A DNA stretch of 64,000 nt from positions 1 through 64,000 of the forward strand of contig JAEUIZ010000057.1 in NCBI GenBank assembly GCA_016793805.1, given 5' to 3'. The stretch's first letter is position 1. Every line of letters starts with the position of its first letter. This DNA comes from Phycisphaerae bacterium (GTDB taxonomy: Bacteria; Planctomycetota; Phycisphaerae; Phycisphaerales; UBA1924). This document shows positions 25,453-33,245 of this stretch, in pieces. The notes under the pieces are model-generated. The model saw nothing but the letters and a program-made list of their open reading frames with translations, was not told where the DNA came from and did not search any database. The position numbers and the translations under genes are program-made.

Positions 25453-26022
25453 ATGGCGAACGTGCGAGTGCTGGTGATCGCGGGGAGCGCGCGGTCGGAG
25501 TCGTGGAACCGTCGGCTGGCCTCGGCAGCGGCCGCGGCGATCCGGGCGGCCGGGGGCGAGGCGACGGAACTCGCGCCGGTGGACCTGCCGCTCTACAACG
25601 GGGACCTTGAGGCGCGGGGCGGGCTCCCACCCGCGGCGGTGGCGCTCAAGGCCGCGTTCCGCGAGCACCACGCCCTCTTCGTTGCCAGCCCGGAGCACAA
25701 CTCGAGCGTGTCGGCGTACCTCAAGAACCTCATCGACTGGGCATCACGATCGGCGCCGGGAGAGGGCTCACTGGCGGCGTTCGCGGGCAAGACGGCGGCG
25801 ATCGCCAGCGCCTCCACGGGCGCACTGGGCGGGCTGCGAGGGCTCGTGCACCTGCGCGCGATCCTGGGCAACATCGGGGTGCTCGTGCTCCCGGAGCAAC
25901 TCGCGGTCAGCGCGGCCCAGAACGCCTTCAACCCCGACGGCTCGCTCAAGGACAAGGCCCACGCGGATCGGCTCGCGACGATCGCGGCGCGGCTCGTGAA
26001 GGTCGCGGGCGCGCTGGCGTAG
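25453..26022 (+). CDS. NAD(P)H-dependent FMN reductase family protein
   Basis: 189-residue flavodoxin-like protein. The FMN-phosphate loop GSARSESWNRRLA is at residues 11-23 and the second family motif SPEHNSSVSAYLKNLIDW at about 78-95. Such enzymes reduce FMN or quinones with NAD(P)H. The start has GGGAG about ten bases upstream, and a TACGAT box lies about 45 bases further. It is divergent from the Rieske operon (104 bases between starts) and ends 31 bases from the M14 peptidase stop. A functional link with the redox operon is possible but not shown. Confidence 0.9.
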   Translation: MANVRVLVIAGSARSESWNRRLASAAAAAIRAAGGEATELAPVDLPLYNGDLEARGGLPPAAVALKAAFREHHALFVASPEHNSSVSAYLKNLIDWASRSAPGEGSLAAFAGKTAAIASASTGALGGLRGLVHLRAILGNIGVLVLPEQLAVSAAQNAFNPDGSLKDKAHADRLATIAARLVKVAGALA

Positions 26023-26053
26023 GGCCGGGCGTCCAGCGCTCCGAGCGCACGAG

Positions 26054-27790
26054 TCACGGCGTCGGCTCGAGGACCACGTCTCGTTCGATCGTCTTGGCCT
26101 TCTCGGCCTCGTAGCGGAGCGTGACCTTCCCGCCCTCGGGTCCGGCGAGGAACCAGCGGAAGATCACGCTGCCCTGACCCGGGATGCCGCCGGCGAGTTG
26201 GAGGCGCCCCGGCTCGTGCCGGACGGGCGACATCCGCTGGTCCAGCCACGAGGACGGATAGCCCGCGGCGGAGATCGAGACGCCCTCGGCCGGCGTGCAG
26301 AGCATGAGGTCATGCTGTCCGATGCCCTTCTCGCGGGCCCAGGCGCCGCGCGTGGGGATGAGTTTCTGGTTGCGGACCTCGGCCGTCAGGCGCCATAGAC
26401 CCTCGCCGGCCCTGGCGACCTCGACGCGCTCGAACGCGAGGAGTGGCATCTGGTCGGCGTGGTACATGGTGAAGGCGAAGTTGCGGTGGCACTCCTCTTC
26501 GAGCAGGAACGCGGGCGTGACGCGGGACGACCACTTGTTGAGCCCGCCGACGAGGACCTTGCCATAGGTGGGGTGCTCGATCTCGGTGTAGTCCTTGAAG
26601 GTGAGCCCGAACTGGAGGCGGTCGCGGAAGAGCCACATGCGCTTGTCGTCGGGGTTGGTGATGTCGCGCTGGAAGTACTTGCCGGCGGTCCACATCTCGT
26701 TGGTGAAACTGAAGATCCCGAGCCCCTCGGCGCACCAGTTGACGAACCCGCCGTAGACGGTGTAGAGGTCGCGGTAGATGACCAGGGACCGGTAGTACGG
26801 CAGGATGTCCTCGCCCTTGGCGGCGATCTGGTCGTAGACGGCACGATCCGAGCCGGGATACGCGCTCTCGCGGTACGAGGCGCCGGGCCCGCGGAGGATC
26901 ATCCCGCCCGCGTTGTGATACGACTGCGCGGCGGTGATGTTGGGGCGAGACAGGATGAACTGCCCGATCGCCCGCGGCTCGGGGTTGCTGAAGGGGTAGA
27001 GCCCGGCGCCGAACTGGACGTAGTCGGCCTGCCAGTCGCTCGGCCAGTTGCGGTTCATATCGTCGCCGCCGGGCGGATCCTCGTTGATGCGGCCGTCCCC
27101 GTCGTTGTCGATGCCCTCCTGGCCCAGCGGCGTCCATTCGCCGCGCTGGCCCGGCTCGACCTGGACGAACACACGCGGGTCTGCACGGTCGCGCAGGAAG
27201 CGGCCCGAGGGGTCTTTTTTCCACATCTGTGTGATCTGTCCGTCGCCGTCGAGGTCGTCCGGACCGTCCTCATCGAAGAGCCCGTCGCGGTCGCCGTCGA
27301 CCGGGCGGAGGTTCGAGCGCGAACTGCTCGACGTGTGCGGATCGCGGAACCAACTCTCGCGTCCGTCGGGGTTCTGGCTCGGGAGAAAGTAGAACGAGTA
27401 GGAATCGAGGAGTTTGGTCAGGTCCGGCACCTGCCCGTACGCCTTGGTCAGGTACCAGATCGAGTAGAGCACGGCCTCGCCGGCCTGGATCTCGTTGCCG
27501 TGGACGTTCCCGTCGATCCACATGGCGGGTTTGGAGGTGTGCGGGCCGGTCTTGGGCGAGTTGACAATCGCGAGCCAGAGGTCGCGACCCTCGAGGCTCT
27601 TGCCCAGGCTGCGGAGTTCGACCAGTTCGGGATACGCGGCGGCGATCGCCTTCAGGTGCGACTCGAACTCGGCGTAGGTGTAGTACCGATTGAACGCGAT
27701 CGGGACCTTGCCTGGGATGTCGGGCTGGGCGAGCGAGGGCGATGCGGCGAGCAGGCCCGCCGCGAGGGCGCGGAGCACGGTACGGTTCAT
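26054..27790 (-). CDS. M14-family zinc carboxypeptidase, secreted
   Basis: 578 residues: signal peptide (1-21, ending SLAQ), then an M14 metallocarboxypeptidase domain. Zinc ligands are visible as H97-x-x-E100 in NVHGNEIQ and His292 in QSYHNAGG; substrate-binding NRN is at 246-248 and the catalytic Glu is in SFTNEMW. Two Asp-rich D-x-D-x-D-G stretches (165-185 and 228-238), resembling calcium loops, interrupt the domain. The C-terminal 130 residues look like a beta-sandwich. It overlaps the stop of a related gene upstream (ATGA), and the pair are expressed together. Confidence 0.88.
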   Translation of the reverse strand: MNRTVLRALAAGLLAASPSLAQPDIPGKVPIAFNRYYTYAEFESHLKAIAAAYPELVELRSLGKSLEGRDLWLAIVNSPKTGPHTSKPAMWIDGNVHGNEIQAGEAVLYSIWYLTKAYGQVPDLTKLLDSYSFYFLPSQNPDGRESWFRDPHTSSSSRSNLRPVDGDRDGLFDEDGPDDLDGDGQITQMWKKDPSGRFLRDRADPRVFVQVEPGQRGEWTPLGQEGIDNDGDGRINEDPPGGDDMNRNWPSDWQADYVQFGAGLYPFSNPEPRAIGQFILSRPNITAAQSYHNAGGMILRGPGASYRESAYPGSDRAVYDQIAAKGEDILPYYRSLVIYRDLYTVYGGFVNWCAEGLGIFSFTNEMWTAGKYFQRDITNPDDKRMWLFRDRLQFGLTFKDYTEIEHPTYGKVLVGGLNKWSSRVTPAFLLEEECHRNFAFTMYHADQMPLLAFERVEVARAGEGLWRLTAEVRNQKLIPTRGAWAREKGIGQHDLMLCTPAEGVSISAAGYPSSWLDQRMSPVRHEPGRLQLAGGIPGQGSVIFRWFLAGPEGGKVTLRYEAEKAKTIERDVVLEPTP

Positions 27791-29706
27791 CGGGCGGCCT
27801 CCTCGAGCCTGAGTTTCACGATGGTCTTGGCGCCGATCGAGGGCGCGACCTCGATCGAGACTTCCGATCCCGCGTCGCCGCGGATCGTCCACTCGCTGTC
27901 GGCGATGCCGCCGCTGCCGGGGATGGACCAGAAGCGATTGACGCGATCGCCGGAGATGACGCGTTCCATCGGAACGTCGAGGCGGACGATGGTGGGGAGG
28001 TGGCGGCGGGCCTTGACGCCGATGGCCGAGAGCGAGGGCATGGGACCCTCGTTGACGGCCCGGACCCAGACGCGCCACAGGCCGGGCCCGAGCCGCTCGA
28101 CGCGCTGCTCGCCGACGACGACTCTCGGGAATCGGCCCATGAGTCCGATGGCGAACGCCGCCTGCTCGGAGACGAGCCGGGGCAGTTCGCCCGCGGGCGG
28201 ATTGAGCCGGAAGCCAGGGACGAAGCCGCCGATCTCGACGGGGCCGAGTTGCGGGTGGTTGAAGGGCTTCCAGGGGACGAAGCCGGATGGGTCGCCGGCC
28301 TTGACTCGCTCCTGGTCGTACGCGAGCCAATTGGCGTCGTCGCCCTGCTTCTTGTCGCCTCCGGCCGGGGTTGGCGGCGCGGCGCCGGGGGGACCTCCGC
28401 GACGGATCCCGCCGCGTCCACCGCCCGGCGCGGGCGGCTGCGCTTCGGACTCGTGCGAGGCGAGCCCAGCCTCGGCACGCTCCGCATCGTCGAGCGCGAT
28501 CGGCTTGGGCGCGGGCGGAGGAACCGGCGCTTCGGGCTTGTCGCCGGCCTCGGGCGTGTCGCCCTTGACCTCCTCGCGCTTGGGCTCGGGCTTCTTGATC
28601 TGGTCCGGCCGGACCCACAGCGGCGTGTTCATCGCGTAGACGGCGTAGTGCGCGTACGCCCAGCCGTGGAGCGAACCGGGCCGATCGGCGGGCGTGGCCT
28701 CGGCGATGTGCGTCGCGTCCTTGAAGAGCCTGGCGATCTCGTCATACTGCGTCTTGTCGTCGTTCTCGATGCCGGTGGGCGTCGTGCCGTCGGGCTCCAA
28801 CTTCCCGGCCTCGGGGAGAGCCACGATGCTGTCGCCGGGCCCATAGACCACGACCGCGGCAATGTTCTGCGCCTTGAGCATCCAGTCCGCCAGCGCCCGC
28901 GTCTCGGGCTCGGAGAGCGGGAACGGCCCCGCGCCGTCGGCGAACTCGGGCCAGCGGTAGGGGAAGTTGCGGTCGAGGTCCACGCCCCCGCCCGCGCTCC
29001 CGCCGATGCCGTCCTCGTTGAATCGACCGTCGCCGTCGTTGTCGATGCCCTCGGCGAGCAGGGCAACGGAAGCCCGCTCTCCCTTGGCCGGGTCGGGTCG
29101 GCGGACGATCGCCGCGTTGTCCGGGTCGATGACGAACTCCGCTCGCAAGCCCGAACCGGGCGAGGGGTCGCGCACGCGCATCAGCGTCACGACGCCGTCG
29201 CCGTCGAGGTCCTCGGCCCCGTCCTCGCTCGTGCGCCGATCACGGTCGGCGTCGATGGGCGATTGCCCGCGGCCGAAGTCCATCTTCGGGTGCTTCCCAT
29301 CGAGCGTCCACGCCCGCGCATCTGGATTCAGGCACGGCACGATGTAGACCGTCGCACGATGGAGCGGGCCGGCGTGCTTGGTGGCGAGTTCCTCTGCGAG
29401 CCCCATCGCCACGTCGGCGCCCACGAGGTGGCGTCCGTCGAGCCCGGCGACGATGAGGAGCGCGGGCCGATGCTCGGGCGCCGGGGGCGGCGGGCCGTCG
29501 TCGGCGCGCGGGCCGCGATTGGTCACCCGCATCACCACGATCGGCCTTCCCTGGCGGCTGGTCCCGATCGTGGTGGTGTCGATGAGCAAGGGGTGTTGCT
29601 TGGCGAGGGCTTGAACCCGGGCGGCGAGGTCGTCGGCGGCCAGCGCGCCAGCGCCGCACACCGACACCGCGACCGCCACGACGCTCCGACAAAGACGCTT
29701 GTGCAT
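27787..29706 (-). CDS. M14-like protein lacking zinc ligands (candidate pseudo-peptidase)
   Basis: 639 residues: signal peptide (1-23, ending GALA), then a domain collinear with the downstream M14 enzyme. The HGNE zinc motif is replaced by GRHLVGAD (91-98), the third ligand His by Tyr in VVVYGPGD, and the catalytic Glu by Thr in YAMNTPLW; only the DRNFP substrate motif is kept. Asp-rich calcium-type loops are shared. A Pro/Gly-rich insertion (about 405-475) interrupts the domain. The start was chosen at the signal peptide with GGAG seven bases upstream. Likely a non-catalytic binding partner of the active paralog, with which it overlaps by four bases. Confidence 0.8.
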   Translation of the reverse strand: MHKRLCRSVVAVAVSVCGAGALAADDLAARVQALAKQHPLLIDTTTIGTSRQGRPIVVMRVTNRGPRADDGPPPPAPEHRPALLIVAGLDGRHLVGADVAMGLAEELATKHAGPLHRATVYIVPCLNPDARAWTLDGKHPKMDFGRGQSPIDADRDRRTSEDGAEDLDGDGVVTLMRVRDPSPGSGLRAEFVIDPDNAAIVRRPDPAKGERASVALLAEGIDNDGDGRFNEDGIGGSAGGGVDLDRNFPYRWPEFADGAGPFPLSEPETRALADWMLKAQNIAAVVVYGPGDSIVALPEAGKLEPDGTTPTGIENDDKTQYDEIARLFKDATHIAEATPADRPGSLHGWAYAHYAVYAMNTPLWVRPDQIKKPEPKREEVKGDTPEAGDKPEAPVPPPAPKPIALDDAERAEAGLASHESEAQPPAPGGGRGGIRRGGPPGAAPPTPAGGDKKQGDDANWLAYDQERVKAGDPSGFVPWKPFNHPQLGPVEIGGFVPGFRLNPPAGELPRLVSEQAAFAIGLMGRFPRVVVGEQRVERLGPGLWRVWVRAVNEGPMPSLSAIGVKARRHLPTIVRLDVPMERVISGDRVNRFWSIPGSGGIADSEWTIRGDAGSEVSIEVAPSIGAKTIVKLRLEEAAR

Positions 29707-29821
29707 GAGGGGCTCCGGCACCGAGGAGTCGAGAGCGCACGATAGCACCAGTTCGACCCGACGCGCCGCGTGCGCCGAGTCAGAGGCATGCGGCATCCCC
29801 ACCGCTTGCCGTACCGAACGA

Positions 29822-30496
29822 CTAGGGCGCTGCGGCGACGATCATGCCGTCGGGCTGGTGCGGGACCTGGGCGGCCTCGAAGACGATGCGGTACTTGTGC
29901 CCGCGGAAACGATCGACGCACCAGGCGTGCAGGTCGGGGTGGTGGGTGCCGACGATCCATCGCCGGATGAGCCGCTGCTTGAGCGCACCCTCGGCGCCGA
30001 TGAGGGCCGCGTGCTCGCCTCCCTGGATGTCCATCTTGAGGAGGTCGATGGGCCGACCGGCGCCGGCCGCGATCTCGGTGAGGGTCGTGGTGGGCACGGG
30101 CTTGCCCTGGCCCGGCGCGAGCATCGCCATGAAGCCCTCGCCCGCGAGCGTCGCCGAGCCGATCCGGTCGCAGACGGCCTGGGCGTGCAGGCGGATGGTC
30201 GGATTGCCATTGAGGGCCCGATTCTCGGCGAGGCGTGCGCGGTTGGCGGCGTCGGGCTCGAAGGCGCGGATCTCGAACTTGGGCCGCAGGCGGGCCACGA
30301 GGAAGCAGTAGTACCCGACCGCGGCGCCGACATCGACAAAGAGACCGGCCTCGCCGATCTCGTCGAGCATCTTGGTGATCCATGCCTCCTCTTCGGGCTC
30401 GTGGAGGTTGATCTCGGCGTAGCGCTCGAGTTGGACGGGGAGCAGGTGGTCGCGCCGGAGGCGGACGCCGTTGGAGAACTCGTGGACCTCGCTCAT
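29822..30496 (-). CDS. FkbM-family methyltransferase
   Basis: 224 residues. SAM motif GLFVDVGAAVGYYCFLVARL at about 78-97, the FEPDAANRARLAEN segment and the C-terminal DLLKMDIQGGEHAAL block define the FkbM family, which O-methylates sugars and small molecules. The ATG at 30496 follows a TACGCT box by five bases; the reading frame extends 56 codons further without family similarity. It is divergent from a SpoIIE phosphatase with only 49 bases between starts, so their promoters are back to back. Confidence 0.87.
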   Translation of the reverse strand: MSEVHEFSNGVRLRRDHLLPVQLERYAEINLHEPEEEAWITKMLDEIGEAGLFVDVGAAVGYYCFLVARLRPKFEIRAFEPDAANRARLAENRALNGNPTIRLHAQAVCDRIGSATLAGEGFMAMLAPGQGKPVPTTTLTEIAAGAGRPIDLLKMDIQGGEHAALIGAEGALKQRLIRRWIVGTHHPDLHAWCVDRFRGHKYRIVFEAAQVPHQPDGMIVAAAP

Positions 30497-30501
30497 GGGG
30501 A

Positions 30502-30507
30502 AGCGTA
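30502..30507 (-). promoter_or_regulatory. TACGCT -10 box of the FkbM gene
   Basis: TACGCT, five bases, ATG at 30496. A TAGCGT box for the divergent gene lies at 30530-30535 on the other strand. Confidence 0.45.
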
Positions 30508-30545
30508 GAAGCGGGTGCGTCGCGCGGGCTAGCGTGTGGGGCCCG

Positions 30546-31520
30546 ATGCCGACCCCCGCCGACCCATCCGCCCAGCCAGTTGTCGCGCCCGCGCCGCAGA
30601 TCGTGGCGACGATGCAGTGCCTCGAGGTGTGGGGCGGGAACCGGGCCACGGACAACGCGGTCACGCTCCCTGGAGTGGACGCGTGGGTCTACGCCCGCCC
30701 GCACGAGAACGCGGCGGAGGGGGGCGACATTCACTATCTCTCCAGTTGCGCGACAGGGCGGATCGTGCGGGTGCTGCTGGCGGACGTGAGCGGGCACGGG
30801 CCGGCGGTGGCGGGGGTCGCGACCTCGCTGCGGAACCTCATGCGGCGCTACGTGAACTACGTCGATCAGACGCTGCTCGTCTCGGGCGTCAACGCGGAGT
30901 TCACACGCCTGGCGGAGATGTCCGGCTTCGCGACGGCGATCGTCGCAACGTACTGGACGCCCACGGACGAGATCGTGCTCTCGAACGCCGGGCACCCGCC
31001 GCCGATGGTGTATCGCGCCGCGACCCGCTCGTGGCAAGTCGCGCAGGCGCGGGCCGCGGCGGGCGCGTCGGGCGATCAACCCTCGAACATCCCGCTGGGG
31101 ATCGCCGAGCAGGTTGGGTACGACACGTTCACGATCCGGCTGGCGCGGGGCGACCTGCTCCTGCTCTACACCGACTCGCTCATCGAGGCCCGCGACGAGC
31201 AGGGGAAGATGCTGGGGGTGCCCGGGCTCCTCGCGCGGCTGGACGCGCTGCCCACGACGGATCCCGCGGCGCTCATCCCCGCGCTCCTCGCGGCCCTTGG
31301 GGGCGAGGCCGCACTCGCCGACGACGCGACGATCCTGCTGCTTCGGCCCAACGATCACAAGCCCCGGGGCTCGCTCGCGACGGGACTGATGGCGGGGTGG
31401 CGGATCGCGCGCGAGTCGATCCGTGGCCTGGGGCGGCTCCCCATCCCGCTGCCGCAGGTGAGCCTGCGCAACCTCGGGGGGGCGTTCCTCGACCGGATCA
31501 ACCGCCGGCGTGCGCGCTAG
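30546..31520 (+). CDS. SpoIIE/RsbU-type PP2C phosphatase, soluble
   Basis: 324 residues without a membrane span. After about 60 residues the PP2C-like SpoIIE domain shows GGDIHYLS, LLADVSGHGPAVAG, LSNAGHPPPMVY, DLLLLYTDSLIEARD and ADDATILLL, giving the metal-binding Asp set. Such enzymes dephosphorylate anti-sigma-factor antagonists in partner-switch systems; no antagonist or kinase gene is adjacent. The C-terminal 65 residues are basic and unrecognised. A TAGCGT box ends ten bases before the ATG. Confidence 0.88.
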   Translation: MPTPADPSAQPVVAPAPQIVATMQCLEVWGGNRATDNAVTLPGVDAWVYARPHENAAEGGDIHYLSSCATGRIVRVLLADVSGHGPAVAGVATSLRNLMRRYVNYVDQTLLVSGVNAEFTRLAEMSGFATAIVATYWTPTDEIVLSNAGHPPPMVYRAATRSWQVAQARAAAGASGDQPSNIPLGIAEQVGYDTFTIRLARGDLLLLYTDSLIEARDEQGKMLGVPGLLARLDALPTTDPAALIPALLAALGGEAALADDATILLLRPNDHKPRGSLATGLMAGWRIARESIRGLGRLPIPLPQVSLRNLGGAFLDRINRRRAR

Positions 31521-31523
31521 CAT
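31518..31523 (+). promoter_or_regulatory. TAGCAT -10 box overlapping a stop codon
   Basis: TAGCAT, six bases, GTG at 31530. The first three bases are the TAG stop codon of the phosphatase gene, so stop codon and promoter share sequence. Confidence 0.5.
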
Positions 31524-31529
31524 CGCGCC

Positions 31530-32225
31530 GTGATCGACCTCCGCGTCATCAGCATCGGCGCCTTGCCTGCCCACCCGCTCCGCGACGAGCGCACGCCGGT
31601 GCGGCCCGGGCATTCCACCTGCACGCTCCTTCGCGCTGGCGACAAGGCGATCCTCGTCGATCCCGGACTGCCAGACTCCGCGCTCGCCTCACGGCTCGAC
31701 GAGCGAGTGGGGCTTCCACTCTCGCGAATCACGCACGTCTTCCTGACGAGTTTCAACCCCGAACTCCGCCGTGCCCTCCCCGCGCTGGATCACGCGACGT
31801 GGTGGATCAGCGAGACGGAGCGCGAGGCGATCGGCGCGGCACTGGTGGCGAAACTCCACGAGGCCGCCGAGGAGAACGACGACCGGCTCAAGGAGGCGCT
31901 GGAGCGCGAGGTGGCGATCCTCCGCCGATGCCAGCCCGCGCCGGACCACCTCGCCGATCATCGCGGCGAGCGGCTCGACCTCTTCCCGCTCCCGGGCGTG
32001 ACGCCCGGCCTGTGCGGGCTGATCCTGGCCGGGTCGCGGTTCTCGACGCTGATCTGCGGGGACGCGATCCCGACGGTCGAGCACCTCGAGCAGGGCAAGG
32101 TCCTGCCGAACGCCGCCGACGTGGACCGCGCCCGCGAGTCGTTCGCGGAGGCGATCGAGATCGCGGACCTTCTCGTGCTGGGGCGCGATAACGTCGCGCC
32201 GAATCCTTCGAAGCGAGTGTTCTAG
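31530..32225 (+). CDS. Metallo-beta-lactamase-fold protein with degenerate metal site
   Basis: 231 residues. The layout is that of an MBL hydrolase: STCTLLRAGDKAILVDPGLP, then a strand-loop at 69-80, a helical insertion (100-140), LFPLPGVTPGL and ICGDAIPTVEHL. But the metal motif T-H-x-H-x-D-H reads TSFNPEL, losing all three His, and the PGHTPGH His is also replaced. Only the Asp of GDA remains. It therefore probably does not bind two zincs and may be non-catalytic or use another mechanism. GTG start fixed by the TAGCAT box. Confidence 0.75.
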   Translation: MIDLRVISIGALPAHPLRDERTPVRPGHSTCTLLRAGDKAILVDPGLPDSALASRLDERVGLPLSRITHVFLTSFNPELRRALPALDHATWWISETEREAIGAALVAKLHEAAEENDDRLKEALEREVAILRRCQPAPDHLADHRGERLDLFPLPGVTPGLCGLILAGSRFSTLICGDAIPTVEHLEQGKVLPNAADVDRARESFAEAIEIADLLVLGRDNVAPNPSKRVF

Positions 32226-32275
32226 CCCGACCCCGCGGTGTGCCCATCGTTCGTCTTCGCCGGCCGCCGATTCCC

Positions 32276-32731
32276 ATGACCACCACCTGCCCACTCTGCG
32301 AGAGCGTCCGACTTGGGCCGAGCCACCCGGACCACATCGCCGAACTCGCCGAGTCGTGGGTTCGGCTCGGCGAGCATCAGGGCCCGCGCGGCTGGTGCGT
32401 GCTGGTCGCCAAGGAGCACGTCGAGCACCTGAGCGAGTGGGCTCCAGCCCGGCAGGCCGCACTCTTTGACGACGTGCGCCGGGTCGCGTCGGCGATCCGT
32501 GCGGCGTTCCCGACCTCCGGGCGAGACGGGCCGCCGCGGATCAACTACGAGTGCCTCGGGAACGTCGTCCCGCATGTGCATTGGCACGTCATCCCGCGCC
32601 ACGCCGACGACCCCCGCCCGCGCGAGACGGTCTGGACATGGCCGCGCGAGGCGCTCCGTGGTGGGCTCGCGCCGGCGGATCGAGCCGACCTGGTCCTTCG
32701 TCTCCGCGCCACGCTCGAACGCCGCAGTTGA
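32276..32731 (+). CDS. HIT-family protein
   Basis: 151 residues with the histidine triad HVHWHVIPR near residue 100 and two N-terminal Cys (CPLC, residues 5-8) that may hold zinc with a His. HIT proteins hydrolyse or transfer nucleoside phosphates, for example AMP-lysine or dinucleoside polyphosphates; the specific substrate is not clear. A GTG 36 bases upstream is an alternative start. It ends 9 bases from the rpiB stop, converging. Confidence 0.88.
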   Translation: MTTTCPLCESVRLGPSHPDHIAELAESWVRLGEHQGPRGWCVLVAKEHVEHLSEWAPARQAALFDDVRRVASAIRAAFPTSGRDGPPRINYECLGNVVPHVHWHVIPRHADDPRPRETVWTWPREALRGGLAPADRADLVLRLRATLERRS

Positions 32732-32740
32732 CGCCGCGGG

Positions 32741-33205
32741 CTAGCCTTGTACCCTCGACGGGTCCTTCCCGTCTTCGATCGCGGCGATCTTGCTCAGACG
32801 GCGCGCGTGGCGGCCGCCCTCGAACGGGGTCTTGATCCACACCCCGACGATGCTCTCGATGAGGCGCTGCCCGAGGAGGTCCGCCGAGAGGCAGAGCACA
32901 TTGGCGTCGTTGTGGCTTCGGCTGATCTGGGCGGTCAGTTCATCGTGGACCACCGCCGCGCGGACGCCCCTGACCTTGTTGGCCGCGATGCTCATGCCGA
33001 TCCCGGTTCCGCAGATGAGCAGCCCGAGATCGGCGCGGCGATCGGCGACGGCCTTGGCGACCCGGTACGCCGGCTCGGGATAGTCCACCATCGCCTCGCC
33101 CGGCTCGCCCAGGAGTTCGACCTCGTGCCCGTCGCGGCGGAGCCGCTCCGCCAGCAGTTTCGCCGCCTGTGCCCCCCGGTGGTCCCCGCTCATCGCGATG
33201 CGCAT
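32741..33205 (-). CDS. rpiB: Ribose-5-phosphate isomerase B
   Basis: 154-residue RpiB/LacAB-family isomerase interconverting ribose 5-phosphate and ribulose 5-phosphate. Visible motifs: GDHRGAQAAKLL at the N-terminus, DYPEPAYRVA, the catalytic-loop LLICGTGIGMSIAANKVRGVRAA (Cys of ICGTG) and SRSHNDANVLCL. GGAG lies upstream of the ATG. It lies 40 bases downstream of the Sua5-phosphatase fusion in the same operon; the order Sua5, phosphotyrosine-phosphatase-like, RpiB also occurs in Bacillus (ywlC-ywlE-ywlF). Confidence 0.94.
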   Translation of the reverse strand: MRIAMSGDHRGAQAAKLLAERLRRDGHEVELLGEPGEAMVDYPEPAYRVAKAVADRRADLGLLICGTGIGMSIAANKVRGVRAAVVHDELTAQISRSHNDANVLCLSADLLGQRLIESIVGVWIKTPFEGGRHARRLSKIAAIEDGKDPSRVQG

Positions 33206-33245
33206 CGGCCCGTCTCCGCGCGGGGGCCCGGGCCGGTCGTCCTGG

